Positions 49,872 to 58,843 of a stretch of 64,000 bases of DNA are shown piece after piece. This stretch comes from Halorussus salilacus (GTDB lineage: Archaea; Halobacteriota; Halobacteria; Halobacteriales; Haladaptataceae). Under the pieces are notes generated by a model. It ran no database searches. It had not been told where the DNA came from and saw only the letters and a program-made list of their open reading frames with translations. Position numbers and translations under genes: made by a program. Each line of letters opens with the position of its first letter. Position 1 is the stretch's first letter. The DNA lies in NCBI RefSeq assembly GCF_024138125.1, contig NZ_CP099993.1, positions 1,736,001 through 1,800,000 of the forward strand, written 5' to 3'.

Positions 49872-50590
49872 CAGGGTTGCACCCCCCGGTCCCCGAGGCG
49901 GACGACGACGGCGTTGACCGTCAGCACCAGCACGACTAGGAGCGCTCCGAGCAGCATCGCGGTGTCGTACTGGCCCTGCCGGGCTTCGAGCTGGATGGCG
50001 GTCGTCAGCGTCCGCGTCTTCGAGATTCCGTCGGCGCTCGTGATGTTGCCGCCCACGATGAGGACGGAGCCGACCTCGCTGATGGCGCGCCCGAACCCCG
50101 CCAGAATCGCCGTCGCGATTCCGTACCGGGCCTCCTTGACGACGACCAGCGCCACGTCGAGGCGCGTGCCCCCGAGGGCGCGCGCCGCGTCGCGGACGTT
50201 CTCGGTCACGCCGGTGACCGAGGCGAGGGTGATGGCCGTAATCGGCGGCGTCGCGAGCACGAACTGGGACATGATCATCGCCTCTCTGGTGAACACCAGG
50301 TCCAGCGGTCCGAGCGGCCCCTGATTCGAGACGGCGAACAGCACGAGGAGGCCGACGACCACGCTGGGAAACCCCATCCCCGTGTTGATGACCGACTTCA
50401 CGAACTGCTTGCCGGGGAAGTCGGCGAACCCCATCACGAGCGCGACGGGGACGCTGAACAGCGTGCTCAGCGTGACGGCGACGAGGCTCACGTACAGCGA
50501 GACGTAGACGATACTCGAAACGTACCCGTCCCTGAACGGGAGGTCGACGAGGCCCGCCAGCAGGTGTGATAGCTCGGGGTGCATGCTCAC
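49871..50590 (-). CDS. tupB: Tungstate/molybdate ABC transporter, permease subunit
   Basis: The 239-residue protein has about five membrane helices and the permease-ATPase contact loop around [39 protein letters not shown] is characteristic of TupB/ModB-like proteins. The start is the GTG at 50590, overlapping the tupA stop as GTGA; an ATG two codons later (50584) is the alternative. Confidence 0.88.
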   Translation of the reverse strand: MSMHPELSHLLAGLVDLPFRDGYVSSIVYVSLYVSLVAVTLSTLFSVPVALVMGFADFPGKQFVKSVINTGMGFPSVVVGLLVLFAVSNQGPLGPLDLVFTREAMIMSQFVLATPPITAITLASVTGVTENVRDAARALGGTRLDVALVVVKEARYGIATAILAGFGRAISEVGSVLIVGGNITSADGISKTRTLTTAIQLEARQGQYDTAMLLGALLVVLVLTVNAVVVRLGDRGVQP

Positions 50591-51543
50591 TCGTCCGAGG
50601 AGTCGCTACTCCATCCCTTCGGGACGTACTGTTGGAAGTCGGGGTCTTCGGAGACGGCCTCGGGGAAGAACAGTTGTTCCCCGTTCATCTCGTAGTCCGA
50701 GATGGCGTCTTGGGCCCCGGGGCTGGTGATCCACCCGATGTAGGCCATCGCGAGGTCGTAGTTGGCGTCCTCGTGGACTCCGGGGTTGACCGCCATGATG
50801 CCGTACGGGTTCGAGAGCATCTCGGGGCCGTCCTCGATGGGGCCCTGCACTAGAATGGTGAGGTCGAGGTCCGAGCGCTGGGAGATGAACGTCCCGCGGT
50901 CCGAGAGGGTGTAGGCGTCCTGTTGGGTGGCGTTGTTCAGCGCCTCGCCCATCCCGGTGCCGGTCTCCTGATACCAGTCGCCGCCCGGTTCGGTCTCGGC
51001 GGCCTCCCAGATGTCGAGCTCCTTGGTGTGGGTTCCGGACTCGTCGCCCCGCGAGACGAACGTTGCCTCCGCGTCGGCGATGGTCTGGAACGCCTCGGTC
51101 GCAGAATCCATCCCCTCGATTCCCGCCGGGTCGCTCTCGGGGCCGACCACGACGAAGTCGTTGAACATGAGGTCCCTGCGGTTGATTCCGTAGCCGTTCC
51201 GCATGAACTCGTCTTCGAGTCCGCGGGCGTGGACCATCACCACGTCGGCGTCGCCGTTGCGAGCCGATTCGAGGGCCGCACCCGTCCCCTGTGCGACCGC
51301 GTCGACGGTCACGTCGTACATCTCCTCGAAGTCGCCGTGAATCTCGCCGAGCAGTCCCGTGTCGTAGGTGCTCGTGGTCGTCGTGAGCGTGAGCTCCTCG
51401 CCAGCCACGCCCGCCCCCTCGTCCTCGCCCGTTCCCTCGTCCTCGCTCCCCCCGACGATCCCCTGTGTCCGGGCACATCCGGCCGTGGTCGCCAGCGCTC
51501 CCGCGCCGATAGCAGTGAGGAACCGCCGCCGTTGTATCGACAT
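50587..51543 (-). CDS. tupA: Tungstate-binding lipoprotein of the ABC transporter
   Basis: The 318-residue protein has a Tat-type lipoprotein signal ([20 protein letters not shown] then GCA). After an acidic linker comes [17 protein letters not shown] (about residues 52-68), the TupA oxyanion-binding start. [20 protein letters not shown] and [20 protein letters not shown], which line the site, follow. This pattern favours tungstate over molybdate. A TATA box (51566-51575) lies 28 nt upstream, so it heads the minus-strand operon. Confidence 0.9.
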   Translation of the reverse strand: MSIQRRRFLTAIGAGALATTAGCARTQGIVGGSEDEGTGEDEGAGVAGEELTLTTTTSTYDTGLLGEIHGDFEEMYDVTVDAVAQGTGAALESARNGDADVVMVHARGLEDEFMRNGYGINRRDLMFNDFVVVGPESDPAGIEGMDSATEAFQTIADAEATFVSRGDESGTHTKELDIWEAAETEPGGDWYQETGTGMGEALNNATQQDAYTLSDRGTFISQRSDLDLTILVQGPIEDGPEMLSNPYGIMAVNPGVHEDANYDLAMAYIGWITSPGAQDAISDYEMNGEQLFFPEAVSEDPDFQQYVPKGWSSDSSDE

Positions 51544-51887
51544 GTGAATACCGTCGGACTGACACCAAATATACCTTCCGCCGCCCGAGTAACCGGTCTC
51601 AGTTACCCTATCGCTCGTCGAAACGGATGGTGTCTACGTTCGGAATGACCTCATAGTGTCTCGGAGTAGTGACTTCTCCGGACGCGTGGTCCGTAGAGAT
51701 ACTTAGATAAAACCGGTTACATCATCTCGGACCCAGCCGCTCTGTGTCCCCCGATTCGCATATAATTTCTCTCCAAGCGAGCTTGAACATTACCGGGCCT
51801 TTGATAAGGACTCCCCAGAATTATTATGGCAGTTGGTATCGCGTAACACGATACGATAGGCGGAATGGACGGAAAACTGATAACACC
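51544..51887. promoter_or_regulatory. 344-bp divergent control region between tupA and the formate dehydrogenase operon
   Basis: It holds the tupA TATA box (GGTATATTTG on the minus strand, 51566-51575) and an inverted pair GTAACCGGT (51589-51597)/ACCGGTTAC (51712-51720). An inverted repeat GTATCG-CGTAACA-CGATAC lies close to the fdh start (51837-51855), with AT-rich segments (51819-51828, AATTATTATG) that may be the fdh promoter. The repeats are candidate sites for the ModE-like regulator encoded nearby. No gene is present. Confidence 0.5.
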
Positions 51888-54800
51888 ATGAGTACGGAAC
51901 CGGTATCACTCGACCTCGACCGGCGCTCGTTCCTCAAGGCGAGTGCGTTAGCAGGTAGCATAGCTCTCGGTGGAAGCGGAGCCGGACAGGTGCTGGCCCA
52001 GAGCGACGACGACGTAGACGGGACCGACACCGACGCCGAACTCACCAAGACCATCTGTAACTACTGTTCGGTCGGCTGTGGCTTCCACGGCGAACGGAAG
52101 GGCGACTCCTTCGTCGGGATGGAGCCCTGGGAGGACCACCCCATAAACGCCGGATCGCTCTGCTCGAAGGGCGCGGGCATATACGAGACCGAACACTCCG
52201 AGAAACGACTCAAGCACCCGATGATCCAGGAGAACGGCGAGTGGAGCAAGCTCTCCTGGTCGGAGGCGTACGACCGACTCGCGACCGACATCCAGGCGCT
52301 GTGGCCCGACCACGACACGAGTCCGTCGGAGGCGGTCGACGTCGACGCCGAACACAGCCGCGAGAGCGTCATGTTGCTCGGCAGCGCCCACCACTCCAAC
52401 GAGGAGGCCTACGCCATCCGGAAGCTGGCGGCGTTCATGGGCACGAACAACATCGACCACCAGGCCCGCATCTGTCACTCCACCACGGTGACCGGACTGG
52501 CCAACACCTGGGGATACGGCGCGATGACGAACACCGTCCAGGACTACCGCAACTTCGACCTGGACATCATCATCGGCCAGAACCCCGCCGAAGCCCACCC
52601 CATCGCGATGCAACACATCCTAGAGGGTCAGGCCCGCGGCGGGGACATCCTCGTCCTCGACCCCCGGTTCACCAAGACCGCGGCCCACGCCGACGAGTTC
52701 ATCCGGTTCAGACCCGGCACCGACGTGGCCCTGATGATGGGCGTGGTCAAGGACCTCCGGGACCGTCACGGCCTCGCGCTCGACTCCGACGCAGACGACA
52801 CCGGCCAGAACATGCTCGCCGACCGCGTCCAAGGCTGGGAGGACGTAGACGCCGAACTCGACCAGTACGACAAGGAGACGGTCTCGGACATCACCTGGGT
52901 GTCGGTCGAGGACATCGAACGCATCGCCGACATGATCGCCGACGCTCGCCCGCACGTACAGATCGAGTGGGCGATGGGCGGCACCCAGCACAACAACGGC
53001 ACCCAGAACATCCGCTCGTACGCGATTGCGAGCCTCGCCTCGGGGAGCGCGGCCCGGAGCGGCGGCGGCCTCCAGGTGATGCGGGGCCACGCCAACGTTC
53101 AGGGCGCGACCGACCTCGCGGTCGCCAGTCACATCCTGCCGGGCTACTACGGGCTGACTCCCGGCGGCTGGTCGTGGTGGGCAGACATCTGGGACATGAA
53201 CCCCTACACCAGCGGCTCTACGTCCTTCGCCGACCTCTACGAGAAGTTCGAGCTGATGCCCCCCGAGAAGTACGCCCGACAGAGCGCGTCGTACGGGGAC
53301 GGCGATGCGGCCGACCTGCCGCCCAACGCCGACCACGGCCCCGAGAACCCGGCCGAGAACTCGATGATGTTCCAGAACGGGCTCACGGTCGCCCGCTGGT
53401 TCGAGGCCGCGCTCGACCAGGAGGACCGCTATCAGGAGACGCCGATCTACCAGCCCGACCCGGTGAAGATCGCCTTCTTCTGGGGCCACTCGGCCAACTC
53501 CATCAGCGAGATGGAGCAGATGAAAGAGGGGATGGAGAACCTCGACCTGCTCGTGGTCATCGACCTGTTCCCGGGGGTCGCGACGGTCCTGCCCGACTAC
53601 GAGGAGGGGCCGCCGGTGCTGTTGCTCCCGGCGTCGAGCCAGTACGAGCACTATCGGTCGCTCACGAACACCAATCGGTCGGTCCAGTGGTCCGAGCCGG
53701 TCGCCCCGCCGAAGCACAACTCCAAGCCCGACCTCCAGATCATGCAGGAGCTCGCCGACCACCTCGGGTTCGGCGAGCATTTCGACTGGGGGTCCGGTTC
53801 GGAGATGTACAACGGCAAGTCGTCCTACGAGGACGTCATCCGGGAGTTCAACCTCGGGACCAACACCATCGGCTACCGCCAGACGCCCGAACGCCTCCAG
53901 CAACATCTGGAGTACGACTACGCGTTCTCCAACGAGGACCTCAAGGGCGCGGAGGGGACGCCCGTCGCGGGCGAGTACTGGATGCTCCCGTGGCCGTGCT
54001 GGGGCGAGGACCACCCCGGGACGCCCATCATCTGGAACGACGACCTCGACCCCAACGACGGGGGTCAGGACTTCCGGACCCGGTGGGGCGTCAGCGCGCC
54101 GACCCCCGAGGAGTGGGAGGAGATGTCCACCGACGAACCGTACCCGTTCGAGGAGACGCTGAACGCGGTCGGCGACCGCTACGAGAGCGAGGAGGAGGCG
54201 CTCGACCTGACGCGAGCGCCGTACGTGCCCGACTGGGCCGACGACGACGACCTCGCCGAGGACGGCCAAATCCACGGCGTGCCCGAGTACCCCGGTTGGA
54301 AGACGACGCCACCGAGGAGCCTCCTCGACCCGAACCAGCGGGTCCAGCCCGACGAGCTGACGATTCCCCAGCAACACGCGCTGGACAACAGTAGCTCGGT
54401 CTACACCGCCGCGGAGGCGCTGGCAGACCCCGACACGGGGAGCGCGGCGTTCGACGAGTACCTGAACCAGAAGATCGCCCCCGGCATCGACCCGTCGTTC
54501 TACGAGGAGTACGACTACAGCCAGCCCGACGCGCCGACCGGACGCGGGCGGGCGCGGGCGGTGGTCTGGAGCTTCCTCGACAAGGTGCCGATTCACCGCG
54601 AACCCATAGAGAGCCCGCGGCCGGACCTGGTCGAGGAGTGGCCCGCGAACGGCCAACAGCACAACTTCTACCGGCTCGACCAGAACAACGGAACCGAGCA
54701 ACAGCGGGCCAACGACATCATCCACAACAGCGACGAGGGGCCGACCCTCGACACCATCATGACGACCGGCCGTCAGGTCGAACACCAGGGCGGCGGTTCG

Positions 54801-55274
54801 GAGACGCGGTCGAACGTTCACACCGCCGACCTCCAGCCCCACATGTACGCCGAGATCACGCCCGCGAAGGCGGAGGAACTCGGCGTCGACGGCGGTGACC
54901 TCGTCGTCGTCTCCTCGACCGACCGCGGGTCGGTGCTGGTGAAGGCGCGGGTGACCGACCGTCCGAACGACGAGGAGGTGTTCCTGCCGTTCCACTGGGG
55001 CGGCGTCTTCAAGGGCAAGAGCCAGGAGGACCAGTACCCCGAGGGGACGGTTCCCTACGCCATCGGCGACTCGGTGAACGCGATCACGTCGCGCGGATAC
55101 GACGTCGAGACCCAGATGCAGGAGACGAAGGTGTCGATGGTCGCGGTCCGACCCGCGACCGACGACCTGCTGGAGGAACTCAACATGGACGTCGACCTGG
55201 AGTTCCCCCAGGACCGAGACGGCGTCGGCACGCAGAAGAGCTTCGACGTCCGCGACGGGTCGACGGTCCAATGA
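51888..55274 (+). CDS. fdhA: Formate dehydrogenase catalytic subunit, Tat-exported, Cys type (W/Mo-bis-pterin)
   Basis: It oxidises formate to CO2 outside the membrane. The 1128-residue protein has a Tat signal (DLDRRSFLKASALAGSIAL) and the N-terminal 4Fe-4S motif CNYCSVGCGFHGE. The active-site segment ARICHSTTVTGL carries Cys where bacterial FDH-N has selenocysteine. GYGAMTNTVQDYRNFD, VLDPRFTKTAAHADEFIRFR and QVMRGHANVQGATDL follow the FDH-N pattern, and the C-terminal pterin domain has TDRGSVLVKARVTDR. ATG 51888 places the twin-arginine at residues 12-13. It heads a four-gene operon. Confidence 0.9.
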   Translation: MSTEPVSLDLDRRSFLKASALAGSIALGGSGAGQVLAQSDDDVDGTDTDAELTKTICNYCSVGCGFHGERKGDSFVGMEPWEDHPINAGSLCSKGAGIYETEHSEKRLKHPMIQENGEWSKLSWSEAYDRLATDIQALWPDHDTSPSEAVDVDAEHSRESVMLLGSAHHSNEEAYAIRKLAAFMGTNNIDHQARICHSTTVTGLANTWGYGAMTNTVQDYRNFDLDIIIGQNPAEAHPIAMQHILEGQARGGDILVLDPRFTKTAAHADEFIRFRPGTDVALMMGVVKDLRDRHGLALDSDADDTGQNMLADRVQGWEDVDAELDQYDKETVSDITWVSVEDIERIADMIADARPHVQIEWAMGGTQHNNGTQNIRSYAIASLASGSAARSGGGLQVMRGHANVQGATDLAVASHILPGYYGLTPGGWSWWADIWDMNPYTSGSTSFADLYEKFELMPPEKYARQSASYGDGDAADLPPNADHGPENPAENSMMFQNGLTVARWFEAALDQEDRYQETPIYQPDPVKIAFFWGHSANSISEMEQMKEGMENLDLLVVIDLFPGVATVLPDYEEGPPVLLLPASSQYEHYRSLTNTNRSVQWSEPVAPPKHNSKPDLQIMQELADHLGFGEHFDWGSGSEMYNGKSSYEDVIREFNLGTNTIGYRQTPERLQQHLEYDYAFSNEDLKGAEGTPVAGEYWMLPWPCWGEDHPGTPIIWNDDLDPNDGGQDFRTRWGVSAPTPEEWEEMSTDEPYPFEETLNAVGDRYESEEEALDLTRAPYVPDWADDDDLAEDGQIHGVPEYPGWKTTPPRSLLDPNQRVQPDELTIPQQHALDNSSSVYTAAEALADPDTGSAAFDEYLNQKIAPGIDPSFYEEYDYSQPDAPTGRGRARAVVWSFLDKVPIHREPIESPRPDLVEEWPANGQQHNFYRLDQNNGTEQQRANDIIHNSDEGPTLDTIMTTGRQVEHQGGGSETRSNVHTADLQPHMYAEITPAKAEELGVDGGDLVVVSSTDRGSVLVKARVTDRPNDEEVFLPFHWGGVFKGKSQEDQYPEGTVPYAIGDSVNAITSRGYDVETQMQETKVSMVAVRPATDDLLEELNMDVDLEFPQDRDGVGTQKSFDVRDGSTVQ

Positions 55275-55281
55275 GGTGATC
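55273..55281 (+). promoter_or_regulatory. Shine-Dalgarno sequence of fdhB
   Basis: GAGGTGATC, fully complementary to the 3' end of haloarchaeal 16S rRNA, overlaps the fdhA stop and lies 4 nt before ATG 55286. It is a rare clear example in a window of mostly leaderless genes. Confidence 0.75.
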
Positions 55282-55285
55282 AAGA

Positions 55286-55948
55286 ATGTCAAAATCAAAT
55301 CAGGAAGTGATGGGCGACGGTGTGATGGGCGTCGGCGAGAACACCCGGATATTCCCGGACGTGGAGGCCTGCATCGACTGCGGCGGATGCGTCGTCGCCT
55401 GCAAGCGAACGTGGGACGTTCCGCGAGACGAACAACGAATCAGCATCTCCACGATGCTGGAGGGCCAAGAGGGCGAGGGCGGCCTCAACGCCTCCAGCGG
55501 TCGAGCGATGGAGCAGGGGACGAGTCCGGGCGAGACCTCGATTCCGATGCAGTGTTACCACTGCGACAACGCCCCCTGCGTGTCGGTCTGTCCGACCGAC
55601 TCGCTGGTGAGCATGGAAGACGGGTTCGTGAACGTCCGCGACAGCCTGTGCATCGGCTGTCAGTACTGCCTGTCGGCGTGTCCGTTCGGCGCGCCCCAGT
55701 TCCCCGACTCCGACGAGGGCGTCGCCGACATCGTCGGTAGCGGCGGGACGATGGACAAGTGCACGATGTGCGACGAGCGCCAGGAGGTCGGGAAGGGGCC
55801 CGCCTGCGCCGAGGAGTGTTCGACCGACGCCATCCTGGTCGGCGACGCCACCCAGATCGCAGACGAACTCGAACGGCGCGACAGCGGCGTGTTCTTCAAC
55901 GACGTCGCCATGGAGATAATCTTCGGAGACGACGCGGAGGCGTTCTGA
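55286..55948 (+). CDS. fdhB: Formate dehydrogenase iron-sulfur subunit with four 4Fe-4S sites
   Basis: The 220-residue ferredoxin-type protein has four cysteine groups: CIDCGGCVVACKRTWD, CYHCDNAPCVSVCP, CIGCQYCLSACPFG, and CTMCDERQE...CAEECSTDA. These match the electron-transfer chain of DMSO reductase and FDH-N family beta subunits. It has no signal, so it would be exported with the Tat-bearing alpha subunit. It passes electrons from formate to the membrane subunits. Confidence 0.9.
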   Translation: MSKSNQEVMGDGVMGVGENTRIFPDVEACIDCGGCVVACKRTWDVPRDEQRISISTMLEGQEGEGGLNASSGRAMEQGTSPGETSIPMQCYHCDNAPCVSVCPTDSLVSMEDGFVNVRDSLCIGCQYCLSACPFGAPQFPDSDEGVADIVGSGGTMDKCTMCDERQEVGKGPACAEECSTDAILVGDATQIADELERRDSGVFFNDVAMEIIFGDDAEAF

Positions 55949-56350
55949 ATGACGGGATACGACCTCCCCGAGGACGACGTCGACACGTACAGTCGGTCGG
56001 CGATAGTCGTGGCCGCGGCGGTCAGCCTCGCGGTCACCGCGTTGCTGGCCTGGGTCGCGGCCGGGTTCGACGTCTTCTACGAGGGACTGTTCCGGGTCGG
56101 TCCGACCGTCGAGGGCGGCGGCGTCGGGGCCGACTGGGTCGCCGGGAACACGATGCCCGCGCTCGACCTCCTCATCGCGCTGGTCCACGCCGCCGACGTG
56201 ATACTCGGCGTGTTCATCCTGTTCCTGCTGTTGCTCCACTGGGCGGCCTTCCGTCGACTGGCCGCCCGGATGCGGTCGCCCGAGGAGGCCCGCGAGGGCG
56301 TCGCCGCCGACGGGGGCACCGAGCGCCCGGAGGGAGGTGAGCCCGAATGA
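55949..56350 (+). CDS. Two-helix membrane subunit of the formate dehydrogenase operon
   Basis: The 133-residue protein has helices at about residues 19-40 and 74-98 and a charged acidic C-terminal tail. Its ATG follows the fdhB stop directly (TGAATG), and its own stop overlaps the cytochrome b gene by 4 nt. By position it should be a small membrane anchor of the complex. It has His residues (LVHAADV, LLHWAAF) that could take part in heme or quinone binding; that is inference. Confidence 0.75.
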   Translation: MTGYDLPEDDVDTYSRSAIVVAAAVSLAVTALLAWVAAGFDVFYEGLFRVGPTVEGGGVGADWVAGNTMPALDLLIALVHAADVILGVFILFLLLLHWAAFRRLAARMRSPEEAREGVAADGGTERPEGGEPE

Positions 56351-57354
56351 CGAACCTCGACCACGGGAAGTTCACGCGGATGACGACGACGTTCCACTCG
56401 TTGCTGGCGCTCGACGTGTTCGCGCTCTTCTTCACGGGGTACGCCATCATGTTCAACGACCACCTCTGGTGGCTCCTCGTGCTGATGGGCGGCAACGTCG
56501 GGGTCGTGGCGCTCCACCGCATCGCCGGGCTCGGGCTCGTGGCGCTGGTGACCTTCTGGGTCGTGATGATGCTCATCACCGACACCGGCCGTAGCAACTT
56601 CCGGAAGGTCGTCCCCACGGGCGACGACATCGCCGCGTTCGTTCAGGACGTGAAGTTCATGCTGGGTCGGGCCGACGAGCGCCACCCCAACGCCCGGCAG
56701 TTCGCGGGCTACGATTCCGACGAGGTCCCCCTGCTGTCGTACGTCGGCAAGGGCGTCGTCTTCATCTTCGCCATCGAGCTGACCCTGCTGGTGATCTCCG
56801 GGCTGCTCATCTGGAGCAAGACCGGGTTGATGCAATACTTCGCGACCAAGACCGCCGCGATGGCCTTCGTCGTCTTCCACGGCCTGCTGGGCATCATCAT
56901 GCTGATGGGCGTCATGTTCCACATCTTCGAACACGGCTTCCACCCGGCGTTCTACCCGCTGGAGACCAAGGCGTTCATCCCGCGGCGGATGATTCCCGAG
57001 AGCCACGACGACGAGGATGTCGAGGGCACCGGAATCGAACGGCTGTCGCTCGCGCCGAGCTGGAATCTGGTCGCGAACCTGATGGGGGTGCTCGTCACCG
57101 TCGGCATCGTGAGCGTCATGACCGCGAGCATCGTCGACGAGGGCTATCCCGTCCCGCGGGAGCTCGCGGTCGAGGGCGGGGTGATAGAGCTCCTGCTCAC
57201 TATCGGAATCAACATCGGCATCTTCGTGCTGTTCGTGGGACTCGTGCTGTCGCTGTACGGCAACGTCATCCGACGGCGGTGGGAGCGCCAGCTCCAGGAG
57301 CAACGCGAGCGACCGACCGCGGGCGACGGCGAGGTCGCCTCGGCCGAGGACTGA
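56347..57354 (+). CDS. Cytochrome b-type membrane subunit of formate dehydrogenase
   Basis: The 335-residue protein has six or more membrane helices and His residues in the right places for heme b: TTTFHSLLALDVF near the N terminus, VALHRIAGLG, and VVFHGLLGIIMLMGVMFHIFEHG. This is the pattern of FdnI-like cytochrome b subunits that reduce quinone. A second pair of helices near the C terminus (about 230-250, 265-300) is an addition to the bacterial form. A Shine-Dalgarno GGAGGTGA lies just upstream. It closes the operon. Confidence 0.85.
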   Translation: MTNLDHGKFTRMTTTFHSLLALDVFALFFTGYAIMFNDHLWWLLVLMGGNVGVVALHRIAGLGLVALVTFWVVMMLITDTGRSNFRKVVPTGDDIAAFVQDVKFMLGRADERHPNARQFAGYDSDEVPLLSYVGKGVVFIFAIELTLLVISGLLIWSKTGLMQYFATKTAAMAFVVFHGLLGIIMLMGVMFHIFEHGFHPAFYPLETKAFIPRRMIPESHDDEDVEGTGIERLSLAPSWNLVANLMGVLVTVGIVSVMTASIVDEGYPVPRELAVEGGVIELLLTIGINIGIFVLFVGLVLSLYGNVIRRRWERQLQEQRERPTAGDGEVASAED

Positions 57355-57389
57355 GGTCCCGTCCCGGTCGCTGAGCCCCCATCACGGCT

Positions 57390-57430
57390 GTTTCGAGGCC
57401 GCTCCGGCACGGCCGGAGCGGCCTCGAAAC
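57390..57430. terminator. Inverted repeat (19-nt arms, ACG loop) between convergent genes
   Basis: Arms 57390-57408 and 57412-57430 are exact reverse complements, 35 bp after the end of the formate dehydrogenase operon and 5 bp before the end of the opposing gene. A bidirectional stop signal is likely from position. Confidence 0.55.
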
Positions 57431-57435
57431 GGCGG

Positions 57436-57834
57436 TTACGTGATGAGGGTCGCGCCCTCCGAGGAGAGTTCGACGGTCACGTCCTGTCGGGTCTGTTCCT
57501 GAATCTGGTCGATGTTGCGGGTCAGCACCCGGAGGATGTCCTCGGGCTCCGGATAGACGAGCATGTTCCCGTCGTCGTCCTCCATCACCAGTTGGGTGTC
57601 CGAGAGCGCGACCTGATCGCCCTCGATGCTCGCGACGATGGCCTGTAGCTCCTCGGCACCCCCAGGGTCGCCCTCCTCGACCATCGTGACGTAGAGGGCG
57701 TCGAGGCCGATGAGGTCCTTGTACTCGCGCACCCGTCTGGCGCACTCGACCATGTCTCGCGTGACCGCGGTCTTCGGTTCGTTTCCGTGGTCGCCCTCGT
57801 AGCAGTGCTTGCAGACCCGGAGTTCGATTCGCAT
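57436..57834 (-). CDS. Uncharacterised protein with N-terminal CxxC
   Basis: The 132-residue acidic protein starts MRIELRVCKHCYEGDHGNEP, with CKHC at residues 8-11 as a possible metal or redox pair. A helical middle (TAVTRDMVECARRVREYKDL) and a C-terminal helix-strand region (EPEDILRVLTRNIDQIQEQT) follow. I recognise no family. It lies between the formate dehydrogenase operon and mobA, so it may serve the same system, but that is inference. The longer frame upstream overlaps mobA and is not real. Confidence 0.65.
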   Translation of the reverse strand: MRIELRVCKHCYEGDHGNEPKTAVTRDMVECARRVREYKDLIGLDALYVTMVEEGDPGGAEELQAIVASIEGDQVALSDTQLVMEDDDGNMLVYPEPEDILRVLTRNIDQIQEQTRQDVTVELSSEGATLIT

Positions 57835-57957
57835 GGCCGCCACTACGTAGCCCCCCGTATTAGGATTGTGGCACACGGTAACGCCCGACCCCACTCTCCC
57901 GGCCCCGCGACGCCACACCGGCCAAGACTCTTTACGGCGTGTCCCGAACCGACGCGT

Positions 57958-58563
57958 ATGCGAAGCGGTGTCATCCTCGCTGGCGGTCGCTCGACCCGAT
58001 TCGGCGACGCCGACAAGGCGGTCGCCGACCTCGCGGGGACCCCGATGGTCCGACGGGTCGCCGAGCGAATCGCCCCGGCGGTCGACGAGGTAATCGTCAA
58101 CTGCCGCGACGACCAGCGCGCGGCCGTCGCCGACGCGCTCGACGGACTCTCCCGCCCGGTGTCGTTCGCGCTCGACCCCGACCCCGACCTCGGTCCGACC
58201 GCCGGAATCGCGGTCGGCCTCGACGCGGCGGCCGGGGAGTACGCGCTCGTGGTCGCCTGCGACATGCCGTTCGTCGACCCGGCGTTCGTCGAGTACCTCT
58301 TCGACCGGGCCGCGGGCCGCGACGCGGCCGTCCCGCGCCCCGACGAGTGGTTCCAGCCCACGCAGGCCGTCTACCGTACCGCCGCGATGGCGTCGGCCTG
58401 CGAGCGAGTGCTCGACGCCGAGGACCGGCGGGTCATCGCCGCGCTCTCGGACCTCGATTCCGTCGTCGTCGACCGGGCCGAGATCGAGCGTCACGCGTCG
58501 ATGGAGACGTTCGAGAACCTCAACACCCGGGAGGAGTTCGATGCCGCGCACGACCGGTTCTGA
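57958..58563 (+). CDS. mobA: Molybdenum cofactor guanylyltransferase
   Basis: It adds GMP to molybdopterin (or tungstopterin), giving the bis-MGD form used by the formate dehydrogenase. The 201-residue nucleotidyltransferase has the signature GVILAGGRSTRFGDADKAVA (residues 4-23), then the metal-binding VVACDMPFVDPAFVEYL and the C-terminal MASACERVLDAEDRRV. A TATA-like CTCTTTACGG lies 25 nt upstream of ATG 57958. It matches the needs of the adjacent operon. Confidence 0.92.
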   Translation: MRSGVILAGGRSTRFGDADKAVADLAGTPMVRRVAERIAPAVDEVIVNCRDDQRAAVADALDGLSRPVSFALDPDPDLGPTAGIAVGLDAAAGEYALVVACDMPFVDPAFVEYLFDRAAGRDAAVPRPDEWFQPTQAVYRTAAMASACERVLDAEDRRVIAALSDLDSVVVDRAEIERHASMETFENLNTREEFDAAHDRF

Positions 58564-58602
58564 GGGGCGGTCGAGGGGGGTCGCCGCCCACGTCGGGAGG
58601 GG

Positions 58603-58815
58603 GTGGACGTGACGCCCAATACCGTCTCGCGGGACCGCCTCCGGGCGAACGCCGCCGACTGTCCGCTCTGTGGCCGCCAGATTCCGGAGCCGACCGAGCG
58701 ACTCGTCGCCTTCGGCCCCGTGGAATCGGTGACCGCCGACACCGCCGACGCCGTCGAATGCACGGCGTGCGGCGGCGTCTCCTTCTTCCGACCCCCGCCC
58801 GAGGAGACCGGGTGA
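58603..58815 (+). CDS. 70-residue zinc-finger-like protein
   Basis: Two CxxC pairs (CPLC at residues 20-23, CTAC at 53-56) mark a small zinc ribbon. It starts with GTG at 58603, 39 bp after mobA on the same strand, so it may share its transcript. Its function is unknown. Confidence 0.65.
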   Translation: MDVTPNTVSRDRLRANAADCPLCGRQIPEPTERLVAFGPVESVTADTADAVECTACGGVSFFRPPPEETG

Positions 58816-58843
58816 GGGCCGGGACCTCCTCGCGGTCGGCGGG

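Noticed and set aside
52470-52490. Possible selenocysteine site in the formate dehydrogenase
   Set aside because: The codon at the active site is TGT (Cys) in ICHSTTV and the frame is uninterrupted, so no recoding is needed.
52620-55298. An 892-codon open frame on the minus strand
   Set aside because: Antisense shadow of the formate dehydrogenase catalytic gene, without domains or promoter.
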